A stretch of 64,000 nucleotides of DNA from Protonemura montana (lineage: Eukaryota > Arthropoda > Insecta > Plecoptera > Nemouridae), in NCBI GenBank assembly GCA_947568835.1, contig OX387602.1:10033021-10097020 (forward strand). The letters are read 5' to 3'. Below the pieces are notes generated by a model. That model did not search any database and was not told the origin of the DNA. It saw only the letters and a program-made list of their open reading frames with translations. Positions 12,907 through 27,115 of the stretch are shown here, piece by piece; the stretch's first letter is position 1, and every line of letters begins with the position of its first letter. The position numbers and the translations under genes were made by a program.

Positions 12907-15900
12907 CTCAGCGCATTTAACCTGAAACGCAGCGCTTCGCATTCGTAATTTTCTCAAAAAATAAAAATAATCATAAGTTACTCCTACAACAAATAGTAGT
13001 CGTCTCCACAAGGAGACGATATCAGGAGTTCGTATAGATTTCACACTTTTACACTTTGAGAGTTTATTTCGAACAGCAGATCCAACCAATTTGCTAAAAA
13101 GAAGTCCTAAAATGACTCATGAAATGCATGGTATGAGACGCCACACCACTGGCACAAAACAGTTTGCAAAATGCGACTATTTTATGCCAGATTATGCGCG
13201 AAAGAAGCTAAAATAATAATTGTTTTTTGTTTGTTAACAGTCTGTTAATAAGTTAACGTGCCACTGAAAAAACGGCACTTTGTTTCCGGAATTTCGATTT
13301 GCGTAGAATGACGTGCCTCAACTAGCTTGCAGATGTTTTCATTTTCTTATAAAATATATCGTCCCAAACATTTAAGCAACAAAAGATTTTTTGTTATCAA
13401 AACAAATTTTCTCTTTCATTTCTCCAACCTAGTGGCTGTTACCCCTGTTCTGCACTCAGCCTTCAAACATGTAAATTTTAGGGTGGACGTTGTTCCGCAC
13501 TTCCCTGATTCAAACCATTCTGGAGAACATTACACCCACACTCATTGTTTCTTCTATTCTTTCCCAAAATTATATTTTCATGAAAGATTTAAGGTTAGTA
13601 ACGTAAGACAGATGGTCCGTTCTACGGCTTCCTTGTTTAGCACAGGTAAGTCCAAGTTATTTTTCTTGCACCGCTTGGCGTTGACGTATTTTTACTGCAC
13701 TGCAGCTGCAAATGCTTACCTAATCTGACGTTGGTGGCTCAGCGTACCTCTTTGGTGACAATTTTGTCCCCAAAAGTCAAAACATCTTTCCTTAAGACAA
13801 AATAAAACTCCGCCACTCTCTCCCAACATCTGCAGCTAGTTACCTGGCAAATAATTATTGATACACACCTCTGAATTAATTACTTGGGAAGTCTTGATAT
13901 TTGTTCTTATTGATTATTGATTTGTTCCACGTATACCCTTCACGAAACTGTGCCTCAATGCATCCTAATCAATTCAAGCGACATTTCTTTTGCACCGAAG
14001 TTGTGTTTTGGTCGACGAAAGTTCCCTCGCGGAAACCGAAAAAAAAATAGCGTCATCTTGGACGCTGTTTAGAATTGTTGAAACGAAAATACTCTAGGTC
14101 TACGAAGCAAACCTGCCATTTCGAGAACCCGGCCAGGCCACCCCTGGCATGCACGTAGCACCCGACATGTCGCAGACGCCCCTGTACCCCTCTCGCCACC
14201 CCTGGCGGGATGACACCACCAAGCGACGCCTAATCCTTGCCCGGCCAAAGCGCGCCTGCCGCTGAGCCCTCTCCGTGCACGGCGGCCGGCGCCATCGCAG
14301 ATCGCCCCGCTTGCAAATCGACACTCCGTGACACACATGGTGAATTAACCGACTGCTGGCCGCGAGAAAAAAGTTTTGTGGAATCGTTGGTTTTTGTTGT
14401 TGTTTGTGAAACAGGTGATTCGTTGACCTATCACTTGCCAGTGTGCAAACTGGGTTGCATATGCAGTGCAGCTCGATGTCAACAAAAGGAGGATTTTAGA
14501 CCATAAAAAGGGGAATTATTACTGTTGAACCCTCCATGAGACCTACAAGACAAAAAACTTATAAAACTTTGCGTGATTCCCGTGTTGGCAAGGTTTCATT
14601 CTGTTTTGACTGTGGTGGTAGTTAGTATCGCGTTATTTGTTGACACAGATTTACAAGAAATATCCGATTTGACTGACCTTTGAAAGCTGCACAGCTCTTT
14701 CTATCAATATGATTCCGATCTGTTCAATTCGGTGTCATATAATACGTCGAACGCTTCAAATACTTCACACTGCCTGCTACTTGTCTTGTCTAAGATCTAT
14801 GCTTCTGCCAGTTAGGTAACAGGGGCCTCGGGGTTACCCGTAGGATGACCTCGGGGCCTCTGAATGTATGGTTGTAGTTGGCTGTGTTTGGTGGCGTGTT
14901 TTAATCTTGGGCAGTTTGAAGGACATAATGAAGGACCTTGAATATACAGCCGCTGATTGGCAGTTGTTATTCGAAGTTTGATTGGATTGGTTCTATCTAT
15001 TCTCTCAAGCATTCGGATTTTTTTTTTTTTTGTTGGCTAATTTTGGGTGACTATTCTATTCTTGCCGTGCTTTGTTAATTTATTATTTATCCTGTTTTTA
15101 AGACAGTTTATTTTTTAAATTCGGGACCCTTCCGAACTGTGGTTCATAAATTGTACACCGCTGCATATACTGAAAGGTGGCTGCTACAGGTTTTGCTAGA
15201 CAAAGTCTCACTTGAAACACAAGGGATTTGAAACACCAGGGGGTTTCTCACCAAGAGAGTCAATATTTCTATGCGTTGCAAGTATTGTTGTTGAGTAAAC
15301 TGATAAGTGACTGTGGCAACTATCGTAAAGCAGCTTCTCTTATTGTAATTACCGTTTTGAATGACTTCCTACTCCAGATTGATGCATGTTGCATTAGCTG
15401 CTGTGTACTCAACACTGAGATCTGTTACTTCTCTGTACAGTAGGGGCGAGATTCCATTTTCATGCCATTTACACAAAGAACGGCTGTGAGTGGCTTTGTT
15501 TCACCTGAACCAAGCTTAGTTTATTCTTGTGTCATCCACACAGAAAATAGAATGAGACCGTCAGCATTTTGCGATCAGTCACTAAATACAATGAGGATGT
15601 CTTCTGCAAGTGCTTTCTGTTTGTACAACACGCTTAAAATGCCTGGAATGAACACTAAATATATAACAGGACTCTCAAAAACAAAATAATTTTAATTGTA
15701 TTTGCTGGCTGAGAGAGTCAAAACTGGGGACTGAATTTGAATTTTTTCAGTAACGAGCTAATTTTACCCACTCCATTTTACATTCCCTTAATTAGTGGGA
15801 AATGTGGGACAATTACTCAGCATGCATGTAAAAAAAAAGGTTTTCTGATCTAATTTAGAATTTTGAGATCATGAAGTTGTTTTTCTTTGAGTAAGTAGTG

Positions 15901-18900
15901 TTGTGAAATCTGAAAGAAATAGTCCCTGCATTTGACCAAAGTACATGGTGCTCCTCCAAATTCGCTCATATTATCGTTGGGAAACGGAAAAATGGGGCTA
16001 TCTACCGCTGCCCAAGAGCATCGATTGCCAAATTCTAAGATCCCTATATGACCTATTATCTTGACCAATCCTTAATGTGGGTCCTGAACGCGTGAAAATT
16101 GTGATTCCAAGTAAGATAACTCGGGCCAGGGCTGTTAGTAAATCACGAAATCCAGGACTATTCACCGTGCTTTTCCATACGCTGCCTGCTTGACATAATT
16201 CGAAGTCAGATTGTTCAATCTTTTGTTTTGACTGCATATGTATTTTTGTGTAACTGTCCTACTTTTCTCACCGTCACATCCTGTTCAAATCACGAATGAA
16301 ATTTACTACAATTTTAAATAAATTTTATGATAATACTCCGACTTTATACTGTAACAGCAAGTAGCATTTCACGGTACATACAGCTGCCACTAGGTCCAAT
16401 AGAATAAGACAATGACATTTCTTTCAGCTTGAGTATGATGCAATCTCCTGTCAAGTGGGGTGAAACATCACCCAAATTTGACTAACAAACTTTAATTTGA
16501 CGCAACGTGTACATATCTGTACTCACAAACGAATAAATATTTATCGTGTATCAAAACGACAGTAAAACAAATCAATCCAGTTGCATATACATGCGTGCAG
16601 TGTTACATATTTGCATTCCGTGGCTCACCGAAATGATAATGCCACACCAACAATTGGCACATCGTGCTAATCTGTCAATCGGACCCCTCCATCCCCCTAT
16701 ATCCAATGCAGCTACCACTCTTCGATATTTATGCATGCACAGTTTACATACTGCTTTTCGGCATGCCTATCTCTGATATGACCAACCCTGACTTTTCATT
16801 GTCACCCTGTACGCTGAAAACTCACTGGTTATTATGTCCAGGTTGCTACAGGAATTCGAATTCAGAGGCAACCAAATTCATATGTGGGTTCGTTGAATGG
16901 AATATTGTGTGTGAGTGTCATCCAAGTTGATTATAAACTACTCTAAATTGTGTTGTTTAATCATTTAATGCCTATTTTGCGTATACGTTGGGTTATGGAA
17001 TGGAATGAACTGTTTATTTCGACATAACAATGGGTAAAGGAGACGTAACTAATAGCGAGGTGATAGATTTTGAAGCGTGCATGTCAACACGTAGGAGCTA
17101 ACGCAGCATTGTTTCTAGGTCAAACTTAATGTTACATGAAAAGTGCACGATTAGGATATTCTAGAAGGGTCAAAGAATGTTACAAAAACTGAAAGTCATC
17201 ACAGTATTTTTTAGGCAGCCTTTAACGGTAGGTAAGCTCCACAGTTTTAAGTGTAAACAACGTTCTGTTCGTTACTTTGACTGCTGGAATTCTTCCCAAT
17301 TTAATGGGATTTCATTTGATTTCCCTTAAGTTTTCCAGGAAATTTATGTTCGTTGATTGGAATCCTTTCTGTATAAAGTGTCCGGAGCGAAAAAAATTAG
17401 AAAAAAAAACAGAAACAACTATCTCACCAATTAAAATTAGTACTTACCATCTAGTTAATTTGTTCTTATCATTATTATTTTTTTTTTAATTTTGAATATT
17501 TTAGCGACAGCTGATCATCGAACAGAATGTCGCCACCCACGCTGGCACACAAGAAATACAATCCCTCCTGCATCGTGTGTTCCCTTTGCTGCATTTTGGC
17601 CAGTGCGGGCGGTCGGGCGCCACAGTGCAACCCCTAGTCGCACTCACGGTCTCTAATTACATTGCGTAGCCTCTCGGTGACAATACCTCAGCACTGGCAT
17701 CATCTCGGGTATCAGCCACGCAGTCGTTGCAAGAACTGCTTCGTGGACAGTACGGCGCCAATATTTGCATAGACAAACGTAACAAAGGTTAGGTTAGTGT
17801 GTCCAATAGAGAGCTATAGATACAGAGAGTTGACACCCAGCATCGTTTTGTTGGTGGAAAGAATCATGTGACTTATAGATATTGGGGCAAGGAAACCGTT
17901 TTCGTGCAAATTTTGAATGGAAGTCTATGAGGAACGAAAGTTCTGGGTTTTTCACTTCACTAGTCATTACGGCGCAAATTAATTTGTTTTCTTTGAGAAG
18001 ATAACAAAAGTAAGCCCCTACGATATCTTTGTCCCAAGAACTGTAATATTTGGAGTTTCACTGGACAAGTTATGCTCTATGTGGTTTTAAGTATTTTTTT
18101 CCCAATTCTGATAGACTCTGAGTGTCGGTAAGGAAATTAAACCGTGTGGATAATTTTCTTTATTTACCCCAAAATGAATAATAATGTCTGTAATATGTAT
18201 ACTATTGCTGTGTACAGTAATTATTTTAAATATGTTAAAATGCTGCTATGAGCAGAGTGGTTTGCGTGTACCTTGGGCGAAACATGGCGTTCGGACACCC
18301 TTCTTTAAACTCTCTCCCTGTTTTGGACTTTCTAGTGCAAACGTCGCCGTGCGTAGCAAGGACTCTGTGTCAGGATCATGACGTCGGACCGTTGCGCAAA
18401 TGTTTGTGAAACGTTTAACAATTACGCAGGATAATGAGTGTAAAAGGCCGATGGGGAATTGACAGTGACTTTGAGATCGACGGTAGTGTGAATTATCAGT
18501 TGGGGGTTGTTTTCTAGATAATATACATACATATATGCATGTGGATATATTTTGATATTTCTATGTCATTTTTTTGTTTACTTATTTTTCTGTTTTTTTT
18601 TTGCCAATTTTATGACACTCTGGAAATATGACTTCGTGGATTTTCCATAGGTTTTCAAACTCGTTCTTTACTGTGATGTTAAGGAACTAAACTCAGGAAT
18701 TTTAATGGCGAGTCCTTAATGACCGGTACTCTTGAACAGTGAACACTGATAGCATATGATTTCTCTTCTTGACTCCAACGTCGCCCAAAAGTAGAAGGTT
18801 CTACACCAAGATGCACTCCGAGACTAGATGGTATAGCAAAGCAACTAAGTATTCTTCCAAACAAACGAATTGCTTTATTGCTGCTCCCGAAACTGAGAAA

Positions 18901-21249
18901 ACTTGCCCACGTTTCGTTCGAGTCCGCAAGTTTCCAAACCAACTCGTCATAGACACAACTCTAAAGAGATCGAGTCGATCGGTGTGAATCTCCGGTCGAT
19001 TAACCTAGCAGCCGGTCAGCGATGGCATCCGGTGACCGGCCGGTGTTGTGGGTGGGACTGGAATTTGTTCTCATCACCTCCACTTCTGTGTGCCGCCGCG
19101 GCTGCCGAAGATCTTCATAGTTTTCTTTGTATCGCTCTAGCCATGATCTGTACCACATACAAGTTCAATGGCCTTCATGTTTGGTATTTCTCCTCGAGTC
19201 GACATCATATTTTTTATTTTATTCTTTTTTGTTTTGTTTCGTTTTGTCGATGGACTGTATGAAAGCGAGGCACGCGTGATGTAGAAACTTATTTGACGGG
19301 ATGACGACATCCGAGTCTCATCTCATTTGACTCCTTCGCGGTGGAATAATTTGAAGAGGTTCAGTCTTGCTAAGTCAGATCGACCAAGATGTGGCTAGCC
19401 ATGGATTTCCATCGTGCAGACTGCCGACATGTGTTTTACGAACGAAAAAAACTAAATGTATTGGACACGATTAATTATTTTTAGAACGTGTATAGGTTTT
19501 AACAATTTCTTCGTTTACCATCTCTAGTTTTATGTCATACATAAATAGCGTCATGTGAGAGACTAGGATGCTCCAAGCTGAAAGTAAAACATATTATTTT
19601 TATTTATGTCTAAGATATTTTGCAATTAACTTCAACCCCAATTAAAAAAAATGCTTGTAAATTTTTCTTAACGCTTTAAATGATGCTCTTTATAACATTC
19701 TCGGGTCCACAGCGTCTTATTTTATTAGCTGTTGAATCCTGAAAATATTTGCTAAATTACGTCGTGCAGCTTTCCTTATTTGCTTTATTGATAAGTAAAT
19801 CACAAACCTTCTTTACGACACTGTATGTTATTCGAAATTATCTACGATAATAGGTGAGGCATAATTTACTTTCCGTTTCATTCAATAAATAGATCCATCT
19901 ATCGACCATCCTGTTCCTGTCTGTGCCCAAGGATTGCAAGTGAGTGCTATAATTTTATCACTAGTAGGTGTGGCACTGACTTACCAGCCTCTATTTGAAT
20001 AATACGAGAACATGGGAGTCGATCGATTATCCTATTATCATATTTATTCAATAAATTATAATCTCTTATAAATCAAATATAATTTTGTTAAAAAGTTACA
20101 TCTCATTCTTCAAGGCGGTCAATATTAATATATCACATAGTTGCATATTATGTTCCGTGTAACAAGTACCTTGTAGGAAGGTGCATACGGCTGGAAGAAC
20201 AAACATTTAATATCTTGAATTAATTTTCATTGAATTAGAATCTTCTTTGTCAATGACGTGCGAGGGTTGGGTTGCCATATTATTATGATTTTCTCATCAT
20301 CAATTTGACCTGGTTGACCTGTCTGCGGCCTGAAAGGACGTACGGGGGAGGATAGATCGGTTTAGAGTTATTGTTATGGGTGCAGTCAATCAATTCAACC
20401 GAGTCTTTCAAGACTTTGACTGAGTCCGGCTATCGGCGCTGTTGCATCGAAGACTGTGTATATCCAAACAAGCCGACAACATCAATTAAGACAATTAACT
20501 ACCATACAAGGATCGAAAGGAGCGTTTTCACATGATCGGTAATCGAAGGCTAAATATCTCATGGAAATATTTTAAGGCTGTTGGATATTAATTCTCTAGT
20601 GCATAAATCCACCGTCAAAGAGCTTTTCAAATGATTCCAGTGTGGATTGACACAGAACAGATAGGTTTGTGGTTGACTTGGTGTTGAGTGTCACAGCCAG
20701 ATCGCACTGGCATCTCTTTCTACGTCAGAAAGAGCGCCGGAGAAATGAGCTATGATGTCGTCAAGGTTCCGACTATGAGGAAACGGGGGCATCGTGATAT
20801 CCAATCGTAAAAGGGCTGATCATACAGCAATTATTTTTACAAGCAATATGTGGTTATTTGGAATGTTTAGACCACTCTGGGTTCACGTTAGTATTCGTTG
20901 ACCTACCAATTCATGCTCCAACATGCTGCAAGTTCCTAGAACTTAGCGGTTGCAGGATACAGGAAAGGTTTTCAAATGCTCTTTAAATGCACTCTTCCAT
21001 TTAGCCGATAAATTATTTTACACCCAAGAGGCCCAAATTGTTGTCACCATGAAAACAACCCCTAAAAATCAGTAAATATCTTCTGTGATTGGAAAATAAT
21101 GTTTAAACTGAACCCCTGTTTTGTAAAAACCAGCCTGCAGCTGTATTCAGACTACATTTCCACTTATTAAATAGGAAACAAATAATCAAAAACACTTGCA
21201 ATGAGCGCTAAGTATTTTATTATAACAAACGCCAGTACATTTTCACCAA
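12907..21249. other. 8.3 kb without a supportable gene
   Basis: A plus-strand open frame at about 13333-13728 (about 130 codons) has no recognisable domain and is within chance length. GC-rich CpG-dense patches lie at about 14100-14340 and 17560-17660; the latter follows a pyrimidine-rich tract ending in TTTTAG. A stretch at 14815-15010 has an atypical base composition and ends next to a poly-T, which could mark an old retroposon, but I cannot assign it. Confidence 0.45.
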
Positions 21250-21308
21250 GGAGGCTGGACCCCCGTTTTGCTGTTGCAGCAAAACAGGAAAAAGAGGTTC
21301 CAGCCTCC
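21250..21308. repeat. 59-nt imperfect hairpin
   Basis: GGAGGCTGGA (21250-21259) pairs with TCCAGCCTCC (21299-21308), and inside it GTTTTGCTG (21265-21273) pairs with CAGCAAAAC (21277-21285) around a 3-base loop. The size resembles a small-RNA precursor, but I recognise no known microRNA seed in the arms. Confidence 0.7.
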
Positions 21309-21480
21309 ATGATTTTCACTATATATTTCTATTTAAATTTTGCAAAAAAAAATAGTGATGGAGGTGAACAGACCACGTACGGTTTTAAAATAGCGTTTAG
21401 TTTCGAAAGTTATGATAGATTTTCTCTACAAGTGTGCCAAAAACTTATCCTAATAACAACAAGATATTTTCATGGAAGAC

Positions 21481-21508
21481 ACATACACACACACACACAT
21501 ACACACGC
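21481..21508 (+). repeat. (CA)n microsatellite
   Basis: An imperfect dinucleotide run of CA interrupted by two TA steps. It lies inside a long chance open frame (21201-21749) and accounts for that frame's His-Thr repeat. Confidence 0.9.
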
Positions 21509-21749
21509 CAAGATGAACGTAGCAGAGAATATACTACAACCAATTTCACGAAAGAATGACTTCGAGTTTGAGATCCTCCTCTCGTCTGATGTGTTTCTAA
21601 ATACATCGACGTGCTACACGGTTTATAAATACGATGGCCGACTATGTGCGACGTGCGATGTCGGGATCTGGACTCCGATCTGGATGGCATCATCCTTAGT
21701 TTCTGGCTTCTATCAAAAGCCATCAACCGCCGGCAAAGTTGACTTTTAA

Positions 21750-24700
21750 TACCGAAAATACGTCGGTGCGGCTTTGCAGTGCTGTTATGTGGATTGATTC
21801 ACGATTTTGTGGGCACTTGAAAAGGGATGTGACTTACTGTATAGAAGTTCTGTCATTAAACAACTCCTGTTGCTCAACTTTATAGTTGGTTAATTTTTAT
21901 AGCTGCGTAGGAACCACGAAGGGTTCCACTTCGGCTGTAATTGTGTCTAGAAGCTAAAGGTGATAGCTACCATCAAGCTGTGTAATTTGTAAGTGGTTTC
22001 AGATGCAAAGAAACGAATCTTTTAATTTTGTTTTCTTTTAAATCTACGCGCGTCGGTGCAGTCGTTAATTTGAAATGATTAATGATTGATGAAATTTACA
22101 AGCACAGAGATGATAATGACACCTAACTTGTTCTATTCAGCGTCTTGATATGTGACGAGAAGGGCCATTTGTATCTGCCACTTGTACCGGACTTGATATA
22201 CAACCAGTAATTAATTTCGTGAAAGGTGAGTGGTAATTTAGATGTATGGTACGTTGCCATCTTGATGCTAAGAAGATTTAAAAAATCAACCCTGGTCGAA
22301 CTTTACAGTCACAACTTATTAGAAAAGAGTTTCATGAAATCTCCCCGTAACTCTGAGTTTAATCTTTGGCTATTTGCAGTTAAAACTCGTAAAGCGACGA
22401 ATTCAGAGCGTCTCCAACGTCTGCATGCTATACTATTTCTCTTGTGATGTAATTGTTCTTGCTTATTTCAAGCTTTCTCCCCGCGTTCACATATGTCATT
22501 CGTTACATCTGTTTTTTAGCTGTAGGTATGTGACGACAGTTTTGTTCGGAGGTAATTGTTACACTCCCCGTGTTACACTCTCGTGACTTTGCATGAAAGT
22601 ACAGGGTGGGGAGCGACAGCGTCGTGGTAAACAATGCAAACGCGTTTTTTCAAAGTATACTGCTCAAAATTAGTAAGCATGAGACAAAAGTTAAGTTTGA
22701 ATCAAAATTGTGAACTAAAAACAAGAGTCCTGCTACTTTACTCACCATTTTGTTCTTTAAGCACCCTAAAAATTCTGTTTGTGTCTCTATATCGGGTTAA
22801 ATTCCGCACCTATTGATTTTGATTGAATGCTATTTGTATTCCTTCACTCACACCACATCCTGCCTTTTATAATAATCGGGTAAAAGCTAAGGGAACAATG
22901 CCTAAACACGATCTGGAAAGCGATCGTTTTCATGACTGTATGGACGTAAGTGATACGATACCTTTGTTATACAGCTCCATCGTTATACTTGCCTACCGTA
23001 CACCGATATGAAAAATCTCTTTTATAGGCGATAACAATAAACGGAAAGAACAGGTCGCCGTCGCGCCCGAGTCGATCACGGGTCGCTCGCTGGATCAAAC
23101 TAACAGACATGTTTCTTTGTCTGCAGATGAAACATTTCAACCGCATTATCGAACATTGTGTTTTAGTATTATCGAGGGTATTATAAGAAAATTTTGTTGT
23201 GTTACTACAGTTGATTGATTTATATTTATCGGTGCAGTGTTAGCCTCGATGGTCTGTAGGTTCTGTCTGTCGCCATGGAGTAATATCAGTGACGCGTAAT
23301 TCACTGTCAGCCTAAGTAGCGTTCCATTAGTGCTAAAATGGCGTCTCTACACCCGCGGGGGCCATTTTGTGCGCTCCATCTTACAACTTCGTGTTACCCA
23401 TTGATGGCAGTACGTTAATTGCGTGGAGTCGTGACTCCTACATGGTTCAAGCGTGAGAGACGGACCATTCACCTTAACGTACCCACAAACAGCGCACATT
23501 TTTTCTACGCTTTTCTCTCAACGGAATGTCCTTGGTGGTGTCATCAAATACCATGCACTGTCACGATTTTCAGACTAGAAGCTTGTCCGATATCATTATA
23601 TGGTAGAAAAAACAACAGCATAATCATGCAAAATACTAGGTACGCGATTAAGTGAGGAAGCTCTTCACAGCACTTTTGATGATCAAAATACGCGGTACAT
23701 AATTTTTTTAACGTTAACTGCAGATAATAATGCATATAACAGGAATTTATTTTGCACGGCTGTGGTCACATTACAGTTATACCCACTTTGAAACAAAACT
23801 AAATTATAATTCTATGCACAAGCTTGAAGATTGAGAGTGTTCCCTTGTATCCTAAGGTGTGTACTGGACCGCGACGATTCTAAACCAATTGCGAATCAAT
23901 TATTTGCATAGTCGACCGTGCGCGGTACCGAATCTAAACCAATTTGGTCGTGGTCTATTCGGTAAGGGTATTCGTACACGCATTTTGTCCAAGTTATTGA
24001 ACTTCACGCGGAAGAGACATTTTTGGGCACTTTCTTATGGCGTGTTTGGTGAACAGAGACAATCGTTGCGGCTCTCTGGGGGAATTTTCTTTCATGGTGA
24101 TGGTAGGGTATTGCATAGACCGCATGATGAAAATCGTTCACAGCGTGTGCTAGGAAATCATCTGCAGTTTTCTTCACCCCACACCGAATCAACTGATTAT
24201 ACAATTTACCTCTAAATACATCTGGCTGCTGTCGATTGTTAAAGTGGGTTGAAACTGAAAAGCAAGGTCTCTTATAGAAGGTGAGATCTTCATCTTTCTC
24301 ATCTTTTTCATACCGATGTGGTCACACGAATATTTAACGCTGATCTAATAGTTAATTCTAACGGGCTAAGCAACGTCCCCGCGTGTTGTGAGCATCTTGC
24401 ATGCAGCTCCAAGAGCGAGCGCGGGTAGTCAAGGCTGAAGACGGACCCAATAGATCTGACTTCGATACAGAAGAAGGCCTAGAAGGATGGACATGATTGG
24501 AATGTCTGAAGTGTGGAGGACAAGTTGACAAGCGATGACCATATACCGGTACAGCGATTGTCGTGCATGCAGTGTGCTTTGCACTTGAGCACTTGTTCTA
24601 CACCGAATACATAACGTCGACGTGAAATAGTGTACCTATAAGTTTTATCAATTATTTGTTTGGTTTATGGACTTGTACCTTAATCGGAAGAAGTATGACG

Positions 24701-25784
24701 ATGAAGGCTTGTTTTATAAATATATGACGAATACTTCTTCATAGTGCACTTATAGTTATGATACCAAGACAATGTCTGTATCGCCTACACATACCAATAG
24801 GTATAAATTGATTGAATAGATACTTTGAGCTACTTGTGTGGCAAAAACCATGATTCCTATTCGATGTTGAGTGGTGGGATCGGGTGTTGTCGGTTGGTGT
24901 TGTTCTGGTTGTACCGATCGACAGTTCATGAAGTATTGTGGGGCAACTAGTGCGATTGAGATATTAACATTATGAGATCGAGGTCGTTCGTGGATTGGAA
25001 GTGCATGCGTCTGTTGGCATGGAGCATGCAGGCACATTCGCTTGCACTTTGTACACTGTTACCGAGTTACCCGATCACGTTTATATTACTTGAAAATAAG
25101 GTATTATAATACATGCATGAGACACGTTTTTGCACGTTTCATTATTCGTTTGTTTGAAGCTGATTTTTCCGATTTTTATTTCGAAAGAAGTGAATGATCG
25201 AACTGGCGTGTACATTCTCTCGGTTTACGACGTGATGATTGCATTCTCCGAGACTTGAACTTTTGAGGTTTGAATTGCGATTGAGGTTTAATAAACGAAA
25301 TGTTTTATTGGATTGCATCGGCCAGTCTGGACGGACACTGGGCGACTGACCGTGACCAAAACGAATCTCGGTCAAGACTGACAGCTTCATACTCTATTTC
25401 AAACTTCAATTTAGAAGATATCTTTATAACAATAACAAGTATTGCTTCGCTTAAAATATCTCGGTGCAGTTTGTCCTGGTCGTGATATCGCTCTAACGTT
25501 CGCCATCCATTGTGATTTCAATACTAACTTGTACTAACTGGTACCGAATTCCGTTTCGTTTCTTCTTTTCGTTTTATTTTACGGGTAATTTATTTTCATG
25601 CAGAGTACAGTCCTCGATGTTCGAAAAGTGCGCGTACCGTTTTTTTTTCTTGCTATCAATTGACATTCGTGGGATTAAAACGAAGCGTACGAAATTTAAA
25701 AATTAGTCTCGGTGAATTCCGAATTCGGACGTGCACCTTATTATAATAAGAGTGTAAATGTTAGCCGCTAGTCAAGTCACCCTC
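21750..25784. other. 4 kb without a firm gene
   Basis: The only suggestive point is around 22899-23180: a GTAAGT donor at 22947, an acceptor ending TTTTATAG at about 23028, and a second polypyrimidine-CTGCAG acceptor before 23128. The short intervening frames carry no recognisable domain. A promoter-like ATGGCG context with CpG-rich flanks lies near 23335-23375. Nothing else is seen. Confidence 0.4.
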
Positions 25785-25786
25785 TA

Positions 25787-26203
25787 GAGAAGATGCCCAG
25801 CCCAAGGACTGCCCCCAGCATTGCTACCAACTAATGAATGCAATTTCAGTTATGATTTTAGTGGTGGGATTTCAAAATACTTGTGAAACTTGCAAAATTA
25901 TTCTCGAGATTTTAGAACGGTAAAACTTTTTTTTTTATTTCCTGTAGGTTTTGAGAGCCGTTGGGGTATCGGGTTAGGTTTTTAGTCCTAAAATGGACGC
26001 GTGAACACATAAAAAAAGAGCGTTAACCAAAAAACCACAAAAACAATCCTTTATAATAGCTCGAAAAACCGAAAATGTTGGCACGACAAAAGGAAAATGA
26101 CGGACATCAGTGGAGAGGATGTAGTGTTTTTTTTTAAATGACAGTTGGCCCGCATGTCACCCCAAAACGACCTGTGGTGCCTCTGCCGGAAAAGAATGTT
26201 CTC
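25787..26203 (+). mobile_element. TA-flanked MITE family B, copy 1 (417 bp)
   Basis: The element starts GAGAAGATGCC and ends with the complement of GAGAACATTCT, imperfect inverted ends, and sits between TA dinucleotides at 25785-25786 and 26204-26205. That is the target duplication of Tc1/mariner-type transposons. It shares GCATTGCTACCAACTAATGAATG-like left sequence and the GCATGTCACCCCAAAACGA block near its right end with copies at 46.3 and 50.6 kb. There is no transposase frame, so it is non-autonomous. It is the longest copy in the window. Confidence 0.7.
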
Positions 26204-26205
26204 TA

Positions 26206-27050
26206 ACTAAACGAAAATTAAGTTGCACTACTTACCACGAGTCTTCTCTGAACCTTACATTTAACACACCATTTTTGTAAAATTCACCGTTTTTCTTTCC
26301 TTTTTTTTATTATTCAAAACCTGCGAAACGATACTGTTTACCCGACCAATAGAATCAGCTCATTTTTTCATTACATTGTATTTAATTCTGTAATTAAAAA
26401 TGCGTGATATCTTACTAATTGCTCATTGACGGTGCCTTACCAATGCATACTGTAAGGCAGTCTCGAGTATGTTGTGCAGACTTCGGCCTAGACTCTAGCG
26501 GAACTAATGTGCCTAGAAGACATAAATCATGTCATGGATGGCCGCTGGAATAACACGGCTACCGTTCGGGAACTCCTAAAACACCTTCTATGTGGCCAAA
26601 AAGATCGAGCCATTTTTCCACACAGACCTGGTGATTTATTCTTGAGTTTATTCAGTGATACTCTGTTTTCACGCGAGCTTTGACTGTGTCTGTGTCTTGT
26701 TTGTGTGTTTTTTCACATAACTCATGATCGTTGTCATTGGGGTGTGTGTTGTTGCTTGTGTGGGAGTCAGAGGTGAATGGGGAGTCAATGCAGACCGCCT
26801 CCTTACAACACTTGGCGTTCAATGCATGCTGCCAGACAGAGAATTAAGTTGCAACCCCTTTTTTTCAAGTGGTTATCATATTTTCAGCAATTTCATTCGT
26901 TTTCACGTTTATTTCTATTGTTATTTATTTTTTTAATTGTTATTATTTTTGTTACTTAATAGTTTAAAACTTAAAACTTAAAACCTTTTTCCATCTATCT
27001 TCTCATGTAAAACAAAGCATTTTTCGACCGACCTATCACGCTTAATTTTC
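26206..27050. other. No gene supported
   Basis: AT-rich sequence with a GT-rich run at about 26685-26775 and T-rich sequence up to 27000. It may include the 5' non-coding part of the LINE that follows, but no boundary is visible. Confidence 0.5.
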
Positions 27051-27115
27051 AAAAAAACTTGCAGCTCTCAAGGTAAGATTCTTGCTCTTAAAAGCTTCAA
27101 CAAACACGTAAAGAA

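Noticed and set aside
13327-13728. 133-codon plus frame
   Set aside because: No domain, no conserved-looking block and no splice context; within chance length.
17520-17640. GC-rich stretch after an acceptor-like TTTTAG, with a 36-codon ATG frame
   Set aside because: The frame is short with no motif, and no donor or matching exon can be identified.
17788-17801. TTAGG-like repeat (GGTTAGGTTAG)
   Set aside because: Only two units; insect telomere-type motif at this length occurs by chance.
21201-21749. Longest ATG-started plus frame (182 codons)
   Set aside because: It runs through a hairpin and a CA microsatellite, has no domain, and a frame of this length is borderline by chance in 64 kb read six ways.
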